A stretch of 64,000 nucleotides of DNA from Hyphococcus sp. (GTDB taxonomy: Bacteria > Pseudomonadota > Alphaproteobacteria > Caulobacterales > Parvularculaceae): positions 62,001 through 126,000 of the forward strand of contig BQJG01000001.1 of the NCBI GenBank assembly GCA_021604585.1. The letters are read 5' to 3'. Of the stretch, positions 25,862 to 33,871 are shown one piece after another. A program made the position numbers and the translations under genes. The first letter of the stretch is position 1; every line of letters begins with the position of its first letter. The notes below the pieces were generated by a model. It made no database searches and was not told the origin of the DNA. It worked only from the letters and a program-made list of their open reading frames with translations.

Positions 25862-27079
25862 ATGTTCAAAAAGCTCAGCGCAATCGGGCCTGGCGCCCTT
25901 ACCGCCGCCGCCTTTATCGGGCCAGGAACGGTCACGACCGCGACGCTAGCGGGCGCCGGGTACGGTTACGCGCTGATCTGGGCGCTGGCGTTCGCTACGC
26001 TCGCGGCGATTATTCTTCAGGAGATGTCAGCACGCCTGGGCGTTGTTTCGCGACTGGGCCTTGGCGAGGCTGTGATGCGACAATTCTCACATTCTCCCAT
26101 CCTCCGGTGGATGGCGGCGGCGCTCATAGTCTCCGCACTCTTTATCGGTAATGCAGCTTATGAGGGCGGAAACATTGCAGGCGCCGCGTTGGGCATGGAG
26201 GCGGGTCTACCGGGCGCCGCATCGCGCGCAGTATTGTCCGCTGGCATTGCGATCTTGGCGGGCGGCATTCTTCTCTTCGGCGGCTATCGCATTATTGAAA
26301 AAATCCTAATCACAGCAGTGCTGGTCATGTCGATAGCATTCGCCGCCGCCCTGATAATCATCGGGCCTGACTGGCGCGCATTATTTGCGGGCGCTTTCAT
26401 TCCAAAAATCCCGCTCGGCGCCTTGCCGATCGTGCTTGGCCTTATTGGCACGACCATCGTGCCGTATAATTTGTTCCTGCACGCGGCGACCGCAAGAAAA
26501 CGCTGGGCCAGCGCTGAAAGCCTTGGTGAGGCGCGCCTCGATGCGCGGGTTTCCATCGGCGCCGGCGGCATCGTCTCAATTCTGGTGTTGGCGACGGCGG
26601 CCGCAAGTCTGTTCGGCTCCGGGCTCGAGGTAACAAACGCCGGCGATATGGCGCGGCAGCTAGAACCGGCATTTGGCGTAGGCGCAACATATTTATTGGC
26701 CATTGGCTTGTTCGCAGCAGGGCTTTCGTCAGCCATCACAGCGCCGCTCGCGACCGGGTATGTCGCCGCCGAATTATTTGGATTCGAAAGCGAGCCGACA
26801 TCGCCGAAATTCCGACTGGTCGCCGGCTCAGTACTCCTGATCGGCGCCATTGTCGCCATGACTGGCGCTCGGCCCATTGAAATCATTCTTTTTGCGCAGA
26901 TCGCTAATGGCGCCTTGTTGCCAGTGGTTGCGATCTTTTTGCTTTACGCGGCCAACAGCAAAAAGCTTCTCGGCGCTTACGCCAATAGCGCCCTCGCAAA
27001 TATCGCCGGCATTGTCGTGACCTTAATCGCTGCCGGCCTGGGGCTGCGGGGTATTTTGCGAGCCATTGGAGTGATGTGA
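25862..27079 (+). CDS. Nramp-superfamily transporter, YcsG-like, lacking metal-ligand motifs
   Basis: A 405-residue protein with about 11 membrane spans and Nramp fold markers (GPG near residue 9, GYGYALIW, VPYNLFLHA). In metal-transporting Nramps the first span carries DPGN; here the same place reads GPGT (20-23). The sixth-span MPH motif reads VPY (200-202). The canonical Mn/Fe ligands are therefore missing. It shares a stop/start overlap with pxpA, and B. subtilis has a comparable Nramp homologue, ycsG, beside ycsF. Inference: it imports something other than Mn2+/Fe2+, perhaps 5-oxoproline or another substrate of the operon. Confidence 0.85.
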   Translation: MFKKLSAIGPGALTAAAFIGPGTVTTATLAGAGYGYALIWALAFATLAAIILQEMSARLGVVSRLGLGEAVMRQFSHSPILRWMAAALIVSALFIGNAAYEGGNIAGAALGMEAGLPGAASRAVLSAGIAILAGGILLFGGYRIIEKILITAVLVMSIAFAAALIIIGPDWRALFAGAFIPKIPLGALPIVLGLIGTTIVPYNLFLHAATARKRWASAESLGEARLDARVSIGAGGIVSILVLATAAASLFGSGLEVTNAGDMARQLEPAFGVGATYLLAIGLFAAGLSSAITAPLATGYVAAELFGFESEPTSPKFRLVAGSVLLIGAIVAMTGARPIEIILFAQIANGALLPVVAIFLLYAANSKKLLGAYANSALANIAGIVVTLIAAGLGLRGILRAIGVM

Positions 27080-27822
27080 TGCCCGCCATCGACCTCAACG
27101 CGGATATGGGTGAATATGCCAACACTCTCCAGCGCGAGAACGAAACAGCGCTGATGCCGTTGCTCACATCATGTTCAATTGCGTGCTGCGGGCATGCGGG
27201 CAACACGGAATCCATGCGCGCAACCGCTATGCTTGCCAAGAAACATGGCGTACGCGTGGGCGCGCATCCGTCCTATCCGGATCGCGCAGGATTTGGCAGG
27301 CGCAGCAGATCCTATGCACATGATGAATTGCATGAATCGCTAATCGCACAGATCAAGCAATTGAAAGGCGTTCTCGCTGCAGAAAGCATGCGCCTCACGC
27401 ACATTAAGCCGCATGGCGCATTGTATAATGACGCCGCGAAGGATGCTGCGCTGGCGCGCCTGATCGCATCGGTTTCATCCGGTGCGGTGCTTGTTGGGCC
27501 GCCCAATTCAGAACTCGAGATTACAGCGCAGAAGGCCGGTCTTTCCTTTGCTCGTGAAGGTTTTGTCGATCGCCTATATCTCAGCAATGGCGCACTCTCG
27601 CCCCGCACCGAACCCGGTGCTGTCCTCGCAAGCACGGAAGCACGTGCGCAACAAGCACTCGCCATCGCAACAGGAAATACTTTCTCTACCGCCGACGGCG
27701 AGCTGACAATTGAAACCGACACGCTGTGCATCCACAGCGATTCGCCAGGCGCCGTTGAAACGGCGATGGCGGTGCGTGCTGCGCTTTCAAAAGCAGCGAT
27801 TTCAATCAGGTCATTTGTATGA
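27079..27822 (+). CDS. pxpA: 5-oxoprolinase subunit A (LamB/YcsF)
   Basis: A 247-residue LamB/YcsF family protein. It shows DLNADMGEY, the GAHPSYPD-GFGRR segment near 58, KPHGALYNDAA near 110 and a C-terminal TLCIHSDSPGAVE block. With PxpB and PxpC it performs ATP-dependent opening of 5-oxoproline (pyroglutamate) to glutamate. The usual ACGFHAGD is ACCGHAGN here, a divergent form. ATG at 27079 overlaps the upstream stop (TGATG); GTG at 27076 is possible. It overlaps pxpB by 4 bp. Confidence 0.92.
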   Translation: MPAIDLNADMGEYANTLQRENETALMPLLTSCSIACCGHAGNTESMRATAMLAKKHGVRVGAHPSYPDRAGFGRRSRSYAHDELHESLIAQIKQLKGVLAAESMRLTHIKPHGALYNDAAKDAALARLIASVSSGAVLVGPPNSELEITAQKAGLSFAREGFVDRLYLSNGALSPRTEPGAVLASTEARAQQALAIATGNTFSTADGELTIETDTLCIHSDSPGAVETAMAVRAALSKAAISIRSFV

Positions 27823-28508
27823 GCGCGATTTCTTTCGTTATCACGCCTTACGGCGAACATGGCCTTTTTGCTAAGATCAAGGGCGGCGACCTGATCGCCA
27901 ATGCGCTCGCGGCAAATGCCGCGGCAGATGCATTGCGTACGCATGCGAGCGTGCTGGATTCTGTTGCCGGTGTTGACAGTATCGCAATTCGCTTTCACCC
28001 GTCTCGACTGAACCCGTTGCAAGCTGCGCATATGTTGGAGGCAGCACTTAATGATCTTTCTGATCTGGCCCTAACGTCAGGTTCGGCGATAGAGATTCCG
28101 GTTTGTTATGGCGGCGCATGTGGGCCGGATTTTCTGCCCCTGTGCGAAAGACTTTCGCTTCAACCGCATCAACTGATCAACCTGCACACATCCACACTAT
28201 ACCGGGTGCTAACCATCGGTTTTGCGCCGGGTTTTGCCTATCTCGGCCCCTTACCGGAAGCACTGCAAACAGAACGGCTGGCCAGCCCGCGACCGCGCGT
28301 GCCAGCAGGTTCTGTTGGCGTCGCAGGTGAGATGACAGGCATTTACCCGCTCTCATCACCCGGCGGCTGGACCTTGATCGGCCGCACGCCAACTAGACTG
28401 TTTGATGCAACATTGCAGAACCCATTTTTGTTTGCGGCCGGCGCGACGGTCCGGTTTCTGCCGATTGATGAACCGGAGTTCTCCAGATTAAACCGGCAAC
28501 CGACATGA
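27819..28508 (+). CDS. pxpB: 5-oxoprolinase subunit B (KipI-like)
   Basis: A 229-residue carboxyltransferase-subdomain C/D protein of the KipI/PxpB family. It contains IPVCYGGACGPDF near 95, the GFAPGFAYLG signature near 135 and SVGVAGEMTGIYPLSSPGGW near 170. It is a subunit of the 5-oxoprolinase complex. It overlaps pxpA and pxpC by 4 bp each (ATGA), so the three are translated in step. Confidence 0.95.
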   Translation: MSAISFVITPYGEHGLFAKIKGGDLIANALAANAAADALRTHASVLDSVAGVDSIAIRFHPSRLNPLQAAHMLEAALNDLSDLALTSGSAIEIPVCYGGACGPDFLPLCERLSLQPHQLINLHTSTLYRVLTIGFAPGFAYLGPLPEALQTERLASPRPRVPAGSVGVAGEMTGIYPLSSPGGWTLIGRTPTRLFDATLQNPFLFAAGATVRFLPIDEPEFSRLNRQPT

Positions 28509-29452
28509 ATCCGCTGGCGGAAATCATCGACGCTGGGATGTTCACCACGCTACAGGATATGGGCAGACCGAATGCACGCCATCTTGGCGTGCCTCTTTCC
28601 GGCGCCGCCGATCCGCTTTCTCTGTCTCTGACCAACGCCGCTCTGGGCAATGCTGCGCACGCAGCTGGGCTAGAATGCACTCTAATTGGCCCAACGATCC
28701 GCTTTCTTCAAGCAGGCGCTATTGCTATTGGCGGCGCAGAGATGAGAGCGAGATTAAACAAGGCTCTCTGCCCGCTATACAAAGAACTTAAAGTCTCCGC
28801 TGGCGACGAACTTGCTCTGACTGCTGCAGAAATTGGCGCCCGCACCTACATCGCTTTTGCTGGCGGGCTTTCGGGCGCTGCATTCCTTGGCAGCGTGTCC
28901 ACTTATGTGCCCGCAGAAATTGGAGGCTATGCTGGACGCAAGCTTGAGCAAAATGACCGCCTGTTCTCGGCGAAAGGTCCGGTCAAATCGCCACGCGACA
29001 TCCCCTCGGAAATGAAATTGCGCCTCGCTCATGAATTCGTCCTGCGCGCGCTCCCCGGCCCCGAAGCTGAAAGTATCGGCGAAGAGGAAACGGAAAGATT
29101 CTTCACTGCGCGCTGGACCGCTAGCCGCCGCGCAGATCGCATGGGCGCCATGCTTGAAGGGGATCGCCTCAACCTGCCGCCATCGCCCCCGATATCGAGC
29201 AGCCCCGTTTTTCCCGGAACCGTTCAATGCCCGCCCGATGGCGCGCCATTTTTATTGCTTTGTGACGCGCAAACAGTCGGAGGCTATCCACGCATCGCGC
29301 AAGTGATAAACGCAGACCTTTCCCTCACGGGCCAAATTCGCCCTGGCGACCATGTCTGGTTCCGGAAAATATCAGCGGACGCAGCCCGCGAGATCGCCGA
29401 ACAAAAAACCACCCTATATGGCGATCTATTTCCGGGTGGTTTCTTCCGCTGA
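28505..29452 (+). CDS. pxpC: 5-oxoprolinase subunit C (KipA-like)
   Basis: A 315-residue biotin-dependent-carboxyltransferase-like protein of the KipA/PxpC family. It opens with the D-A-GMFTTLQDMGRP and GVPLSGAADPLSL motifs, has an AFAGGLSG segment near 120 and a C-terminal VGGYPRIAQVI-DL-L-GQ block. It completes the PxpABC complex. Its last 27 bp overlap the end of the convergent BCCT transporter gene, so read-through would give antisense overlap. Confidence 0.95.
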   Translation: MNPLAEIIDAGMFTTLQDMGRPNARHLGVPLSGAADPLSLSLTNAALGNAAHAAGLECTLIGPTIRFLQAGAIAIGGAEMRARLNKALCPLYKELKVSAGDELALTAAEIGARTYIAFAGGLSGAAFLGSVSTYVPAEIGGYAGRKLEQNDRLFSAKGPVKSPRDIPSEMKLRLAHEFVLRALPGPEAESIGEEETERFFTARWTASRRADRMGAMLEGDRLNLPPSPPISSSPVFPGTVQCPPDGAPFLLLCDAQTVGGYPRIAQVINADLSLTGQIRPGDHVWFRKISADAAREIAEQKTTLYGDLFPGGFFR

Positions 29453-31018
29453 CGCTGGTTGTTTCGCGACGCGGATCTCATCGAGCCAATGAACCCGCAA
29501 GGAAAGAATCACCGCCCCCATAGCTATCAAGATAAACAGCCCAGGCAAACCACCGAGATTGGAAAGCATCCGGACGCCGTCAATACCTGTGGTCGAGGTC
29601 ATAATAAACGCCACTGCGCCAATCAGCGCGCCCCAAAAAATTTTCACCCAACGGTCCGCGAGCGGTCGTTTCTGCCCCGGCGCCATTTTCTTCAGGCACA
29701 CATTGGTGATCGAGTGCGTATTCGAATCCATGGCTGTCACGAATGAAATAAAGGTGAGCGCAATAAAAAGCCCGATCACAACCTGACTAAACGGCAATGT
29801 ATTGAACAGCGCATAAGCCACCGCTTCCGGTCCGCGCGCATCAAGTGCGGCGACGAGGCTGTGCCCAGCAGCCGCATCAGCGCCTATCGCTGCACCGCCA
29901 AAGACCATCATCCAGACGCCGCCAAACGTCGCCGGCGCCACAAGGTTGAACAGCACGAACTCACGAACCGTATATCCGAGTGCAATTCGGCCCAAAAACA
30001 GGGCGGTCACCGGGGCCCAAGCGAGCCAGTTGGCAAAGTAAAACACCGTCCAGTCGCGAGTCCATTCTGCGCCTGCACGACCGCCAAGCGCCAGGCTGCG
30101 AGGAATGAACTTTATGACAAATTGACCGACGCTTTCAGCCCCAAGCGATAAGATCTGCCAGGTCGGCCCTGCAATAAATACAAACAGCACCAACAAAAGA
30201 AAAAACCGGATATTTATGTCCGAAAGGAACTTTATGCCGCGCTGCAATCCGCTGATCGACGAAGCGACAAAAAACACGACAATGGCGATGGTGACCCACA
30301 GCCGCAAAAACACAGTGTCGTTAAGGCCCGTCGTAGCCTCAAGCCCGCCGGCCAGCGTCATTACGCCGGCGCCGAGTGATGCAGCGACACCGGCGACCAG
30401 CGCATACAGGCCCACCGCATCAATTAGAGCCCCGGCCCGGCCTGTCGCCGCTTTCCCGATGATCAGCGATAGCGGCCCGCTTAAGGAATATGGCCGGCCG
30501 AGATTGTAATGGGTGAGCGCGAAGGCGAGTGCCGGCACCGTATAGAGCGCATATGGCGTGATCGTCCAATGCATGAACATGGACGACAGTGCGAATTTCG
30601 AGGCTTCATCTGAGTACGGCTCGATATGGGCGTAGCCCGGCGGAGCCTTAATATGGAACATCGGTTCGGCGATGCCCCAGAATAAAATTCCTGTCGCGAT
30701 GGTCGTGCACAAAGTAATGGAAAACCAGTTCCAGCGATTAAGCAGCGGCTTTGCGTCCGGACCGCCAATACGCACCGCGCCCAGGGGCGATATGACGACC
30801 CACCCCACAAGCCCTACAGCGGCGAACGAGGCGTAACTAAATAACCAGTCGAAATGCGTCAGCACCCACTGATTTGCGTTGCTGACCGTTGCATAAAAGC
30901 CGTCGAAATCGAGCAGACTAAACGCAAGCGCCGAAAGCAGAAGAATCACAGGCGGCCAGAATACAAGCGGGCGGGTGGATTTTATGGTTTCTCTAAAAAT
31001 GGCGGGCAGCCCCTTCAT
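29426..31018 (-). CDS. BCCT-family (betaine/carnitine/choline) transporter
   Basis: A 530-residue transporter with 12 membrane spans. The BCCT hallmark lies in the eighth-span region (WTRDWTVFYFANWLAWAP near 315), with the TTIATGILFWGIAEPM segment near 105. BCCT proteins import quaternary ammonium osmolytes such as glycine betaine, choline or proline betaine, by Na+ or H+ symport. It is convergent with pxpC. The C-terminal tail is short, lacking the long osmosensory tail of BetP. The substrate cannot be told from sequence. Confidence 0.92.
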   Translation of the reverse strand: MKGLPAIFRETIKSTRPLVFWPPVILLLSALAFSLLDFDGFYATVSNANQWVLTHFDWLFSYASFAAVGLVGWVVISPLGAVRIGGPDAKPLLNRWNWFSITLCTTIATGILFWGIAEPMFHIKAPPGYAHIEPYSDEASKFALSSMFMHWTITPYALYTVPALAFALTHYNLGRPYSLSGPLSLIIGKAATGRAGALIDAVGLYALVAGVAASLGAGVMTLAGGLEATTGLNDTVFLRLWVTIAIVVFFVASSISGLQRGIKFLSDINIRFFLLLVLFVFIAGPTWQILSLGAESVGQFVIKFIPRSLALGGRAGAEWTRDWTVFYFANWLAWAPVTALFLGRIALGYTVREFVLFNLVAPATFGGVWMMVFGGAAIGADAAAGHSLVAALDARGPEAVAYALFNTLPFSQVVIGLFIALTFISFVTAMDSNTHSITNVCLKKMAPGQKRPLADRWVKIFWGALIGAVAFIMTSTTGIDGVRMLSNLGGLPGLFILIAMGAVILSLRVHWLDEIRVAKQPASAEETTRK

Positions 31019-31161
31019 ATTTCAGGAGCGAGCGTCATACTTCATTCTCGTAGAAACCCCTAATTCGCGGCGGATTGGCTCGCCAAAAGGTTGAATCTAC
31101 CTTTCCGCTAACATCGGTGAAATGCTAAACAACCACATTGGCCAGTAATCTTTCTCGCCTC

Positions 31162-31653
31162 ATGATAATACCGCGCGAAGCTGTGAAGGACATTAATCGT
31201 TTCAGGTCTCTCTTCGCTCAGCGGTTTTTGTTTGGACCTCAAAAAATTATGGAGTCTCAAAACTTGGCCAAAATTACAGAGACCACAAACCTGGAATCAC
31301 GATCAGCGGCTTTGGCCCAAACGACTACGCGTCCATCGACCTGCGGCGGAGCAGACCGACAGCCCCGGGAAATGTTCTGCCGACCGATCTGGCTTGCGCT
31401 GCTGAATGGCTTCTGCCAGCTCGGCCTTCCATCAGAAGCAATAGCAAGATTACGTGCTGCGCCATCGGGTTTTCGTCACGACCTTCACGCCTTTTTTCGC
31501 AAGGAAAGGAATCTCACTCAGAAGGCGCTCGCCGCCGCCTGCGACATGCATGCAACCTATATACAGCGTTATGAGAGCGGCGAGACCCAGCCGACCCTCG
31601 ACGCCATCCGGCGCCTCGCCCTCGCGCTTTCGTCAACGCCTTCAAACCGTTAG
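31162..31653 (+). CDS. short HTH (XRE-type) regulator, probably truncated
   Basis: The supported part is residues from about 31465 on: FFRKERNLTQKALAAACDM, then THYIQRYESGETQPTLD-like residues, a Cro/C1-type helix-turn-helix ending in LALALS. Relatives that share this segment usually continue, but here the protein stops nine residues after it; one inserted base would extend it as S-V-N-A. The N-terminal 90 residues match nothing I know, and the true start may be 31249 or 31372. It lies in the AT-richer island beside the Rhs and integrase fragments. I treat it as a decayed or short regulator. Confidence 0.5.
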   Translation: MIIPREAVKDINRFRSLFAQRFLFGPQKIMESQNLAKITETTNLESRSAALAQTTTRPSTCGGADRQPREMFCRPIWLALLNGFCQLGLPSEAIARLRAAPSGFRHDLHAFFRKERNLTQKALAAACDMHATYIQRYESGETQPTLDAIRRLALALSSTPSNR

Positions 31654-31661
31654 CGGGAACG

Positions 31662-31680
31662 ATGTGCAAACTATGCACAT
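31662..31680. promoter_or_regulatory. perfect 7-bp dyad ATGTGCA-N5-TGCACAT
   Basis: It lies 9 bp after the HTH gene's stop. A related dyad follows at 31750-31763, and TGGTGC/GCACCA half-sites lie at 31683-31688 and 31706-31711. The set looks like a cluster of operator half-sites for a dimeric repressor, possibly the adjacent HTH protein. Confidence 0.35.
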
Positions 31681-31749
31681 AATGGTGCCAAACAAGGGCC
31701 CCGATGCACCAAAGGGGCGCCAAAAAACAGTGTGCAGACAAGGCGTTAA

Positions 31750-31763
31750 GTGCATCCATGCAC
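31750..31763. promoter_or_regulatory. perfect 6-bp dyad GTGCAT-CC-ATGCAC
   Basis: A second TGCA-cored inverted repeat 70 bp downstream of the first, in the 209-bp gap between the HTH gene and the Sel1-repeat gene. No gene is seen in the gap. Confidence 0.3.
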
Positions 31764-31862
31764 CAAATCGCCGTTTCGCTTTATCTTGCCGTTGTTGTTT
31801 CCAAAAACTAGCGACGATAAAAACCTAATGTCTGGAACCGCCCGACCTACGGTCGAAGACCT

Positions 31863-32264
31863 CTACTTTCTTGCTATATCCTTGGTCCTTTTTGACCACC
31901 ATTCTCCTGTACGAAGTTCCTCGGGAGCGTCTTCATCTCCCATTTCATTTGCGATTCTAAGCCAGTATAAATAACCTCGTCTTCTTCCTAGACCAGCATA
32001 ATGCATCGCCAGATTCCAAGCACAATCGCTATAGCCGTTTTTGACGCCTTGTTTATACCAATAAACAGCCCGATCTGGTTGGGACGGCGTCACTACGTCA
32101 TCGTAGGTTGTGCCTAATTTAGATCTGGCGGCATTCGATCCCAGTCGTGCCGCTTTTTTTAGCAGACAGATTGCTTCTTCCAACTGCCCGTCTTCTTCGG
32201 CGTCAAATGCTTTCCGAAGAAACTCGTCGGCTAAATCGTTTGATTGCTGGATTTTCTTCTTCAT
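31863..32264 (-). CDS. Sel1-repeat protein, candidate Rhs immunity protein
   Basis: A 133-residue cytosolic protein with Sel1-like repeats: A-ICLLKKAARLGSNAARSKLG, AVYWYKQGVKNGYSDCAWNLA and YLYWLRIANEMGD-DAPEEL. It starts 62 bp after the truncated Rhs gene on the same strand, exactly where an immunity gene lies in polymorphic toxin loci, and Sel1-repeat proteins occur in that role. That function is inferred from position. The DNA is AT-richer than the core genes, in line with horizontal transfer. Confidence 0.7.
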   Translation of the reverse strand: MKKKIQQSNDLADEFLRKAFDAEEDGQLEEAICLLKKAARLGSNAARSKLGTTYDDVVTPSQPDRAVYWYKQGVKNGYSDCAWNLAMHYAGLGRRRGYLYWLRIANEMGDEDAPEELRTGEWWSKRTKDIARK

Positions 32265-32325
32265 CAGAGCAGTTCCTGCGGCGTTTCGCGGATGCGGGAA
32301 ATTTCATGCGAACGAGCCCGCTAAC

Positions 32326-33279
32326 TCATTCTTTGGGACGTTTTCCCCTCTCAACACTGCGTTCAGGCTCTTTCGGTGGAGGCGGAGGCGCCGGTTTAGG
32401 TTCTATCTTCTTTCCTGTTTGCGGGTCTCTTCTTTTCCCTCCCGCTTTATCCGTGTTGCCAGTTCCACCCGGTTTTGCGGCCCTGTTTCTCTCGCCCTTG
32501 GGTTGTTGCCCGCCTCTCCTGCCTTTGCCGAAAGACGACTCAGTCGCCTTATCTGCCGCTTTGGTTCCATCCTTCGCCGCATCAGCGGCTTTAGCAGCGC
32601 CCTTCGCAGCTATTGCACCCTTCGCTCCAGCGCGCGCCGCCAAACCTAAACCGGTTGCGCCAGGTATTACAGCCCCAACTACGTCGGCACCCAAGGCGGC
32701 TAAGTTTTCAGTACGATTTTCACCGCCGGTCGTAATTTCATCGGCAATCAGAATTCCAACATCAGCAACGATAAAGACCGCGTCAGCGATGATGTCGATG
32801 AACTCCCCCGTCGGGTCCGTCGCGTTGACGGGATCATTTGCGACATACGCATAGAGGTTCGGCTGGTCCTGATAGCCGATGGGATCGGTTGAGAGGAACC
32901 TGCCGATGACCGGGTCGTAATAGCGCGCCTGCATATAGGTGAGGCCGGTCTCGTCATAGATATGGCCGGTATAGCTCGGATCGTTCTCGTTCGAGCCGCC
33001 GATCTGCTTTTCGCCGAAGGGGGTGAACTGTTCGGTCGCGATCACATCCCCGGCGGCGTTGGTGTTGGCCACCACCGAGCCGAGATGGTCCTTATGGGCG
33101 TAGGCCCAGAAGGGCAGCGAATTGTTCTTCAGCCGCACGTCGAGCGGCCCGGCATTAATATAATCCCACTTGCTGTTGCTGGTCACCGCGTGGGAGAAGA
33201 TCAGCTCGCCCGTCGCCTTTGAATAAACCCAGTAGAAGGTCTTGCCGTCAACGTCGGACTTCACCCGTTTCAGGTTCAC
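32326..33279 (-). CDS. 5'-truncated Rhs protein: core end plus C-terminal tip
   Basis: A 317-residue remnant of a much larger Rhs protein. Residues 1-150 are the Rhs repeat-associated core: YD-NLKRVKSDVDGK upstream and in frame, HKDHLGSVVANTNAAGDV, TGHIYDETGLTYMQARYYDP, then GRFLSTDPIGY and NLYAYVANDPVNATDPTG, the usual cut point. After that come a hydrophobic helix, an alanine-rich pre-toxin helix region and a basic, proline-rich tip with no recognised toxin fold. It starts at GTG 33279, but Rhs similarity extends in frame to about 33294, where it meets integrase sequence. The N-terminal thousands of bases are missing, so secretion is unlikely. Confidence 0.8.
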   Translation of the reverse strand: MNLKRVKSDVDGKTFYWVYSKATGELIFSHAVTSNSKWDYINAGPLDVRLKNNSLPFWAYAHKDHLGSVVANTNAAGDVIATEQFTPFGEKQIGGSNENDPSYTGHIYDETGLTYMQARYYDPVIGRFLSTDPIGYQDQPNLYAYVANDPVNATDPTGEFIDIIADAVFIVADVGILIADEITTGGENRTENLAALGADVVGAVIPGATGLGLAARAGAKGAIAAKGAAKAADAAKDGTKAADKATESSFGKGRRGGQQPKGERNRAAKPGGTGNTDKAGGKRRDPQTGKKIEPKPAPPPPPKEPERSVERGKRPKE

Positions 33280-33289
33280 GTCATAGACA

Positions 33290-33448
33290 ACCGAGCGAAA
33301 GCAGCTTTTCCTTGCCGAGCTATCGGTACTTGACCCGCCACAGCTTGGAGCCGTTAGGGGTGATCAGCAGGTGAAGACCGCCCCCATCGGACAGCTTGAA
33401 AGGCTTGTCTTTCGGGACCGCGTTTTTGATTTGGAGGGCTGACAGCAT
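33290..33448 (-). pseudogene. tyrosine integrase N-terminal fragment with nonsense codon
   Basis: From ATG at 33448 the frame reads as the DUF4102/arm-binding start of P4-type integrases: MLSALQIKNAVPKDKPFKLS, then DGGGLHLLITPNGSKLWRVK-Y-R, then TAG at 33320-33322 where relatives have an aromatic residue, then LGKEKLLSLG. About 50 of some 400 residues remain before the sequence switches to Rhs. It lies 165 bp downstream of the tRNA-Thr 3' end, pointing away from it, the normal place for a tRNA-integrating element. Confidence 0.8.
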
Positions 33449-33482
33449 TTTGGGGGTATCGCCTCAGGCGGGAACCGACACC

Positions 33483-33512
33483 ACCCCCAATTATACCCCC
33501 AAATACCCCCAA
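33483..33512. repeat. three ACCCCCAA direct repeats, possible integrase arm sites
   Basis: ACCCCCAA occurs at 33483-33490, 33495-33502 and 33505-33512, two of them as ATACCCCCAA. An inverted copy, TTTTGGGGGTAT, overlaps the integrase start at about 33448-33459. Their place between the tRNA 3' end and the integrase start fits arm-type binding sites of the lost element. Confidence 0.45.
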
Positions 33513-33612
33513 CCTAAAGGGACCAAGTCGGACGCTATCGGACGCAAATCAGCCGTAGTATGCTGATTTTGTTGTGTTATTGGATGAATTTGGACGTGGA
33601 AAAATATCTATA

Positions 33613-33688
33613 TGGTGCCGCATAGGTGACTTGAACACCTGACCCCATCATTACGAATGATGTGCTCTACCAGCTGAGCTAATGCGGC
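33613..33688 (-). tRNA. tRNA-Thr (anticodon CGT)
   Basis: The reverse strand folds as a full cloverleaf: acceptor GCCGCAT/ATGCGGC, D-arm GCTC-AGCTGGTA-GAGC, anticodon stem CATCA/TGATG with loop TTCGTAA (anticodon CGT, codon ACG), T-arm AGGTG-TTCAAGT-CACCT, and an encoded ACCA end. Its 3' end faces the integrase fragment, so it is the likely attachment site of the island. Confidence 0.96.
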
Positions 33689-33723
33689 CCGATATGCCAT
33701 GCGCTTCCGGCAATAGGCAGCGC

Positions 33724-33752
33724 GTCATAGCTTGACGGGCAAACCGGTGCAA
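33724..33752 (-). promoter_or_regulatory. sigma-70 promoter of tRNA-Thr
   Basis: On the minus strand TTGCAC and TATGAC are spaced by 17 bp; transcription would start about 30 bases before the tRNA. Confidence 0.55.
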
Positions 33753-33871
33753 GCCGCAATTATGCGCCTGAATAGGCCTATTTCTAAGGATATTCGCGGT
33801 CAAATAGGGGCAATTTTTACCGGCTGTTCACCTGAATCGCAGAAATTTATCTGTGATCGAAAGGCGGCGGC

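Noticed and set aside
31454..31828. 124-codon plus-strand frame overlapping the HTH gene
   Set aside because: It is the second frame of the HTH segment followed by unstructured Arg/Lys-rich sequence; only the HTH frame has a recognisable domain.
32962..33222. plus-strand frame opposite the Rhs gene
   Set aside because: It is an antisense shadow of the Rhs core coding sequence.
33483..33512. CRISPR-like reading of the C-rich repeats
   Set aside because: Units are 8 bp with 2-4 bp spacers and only three copies, so they are far too short for a CRISPR array.
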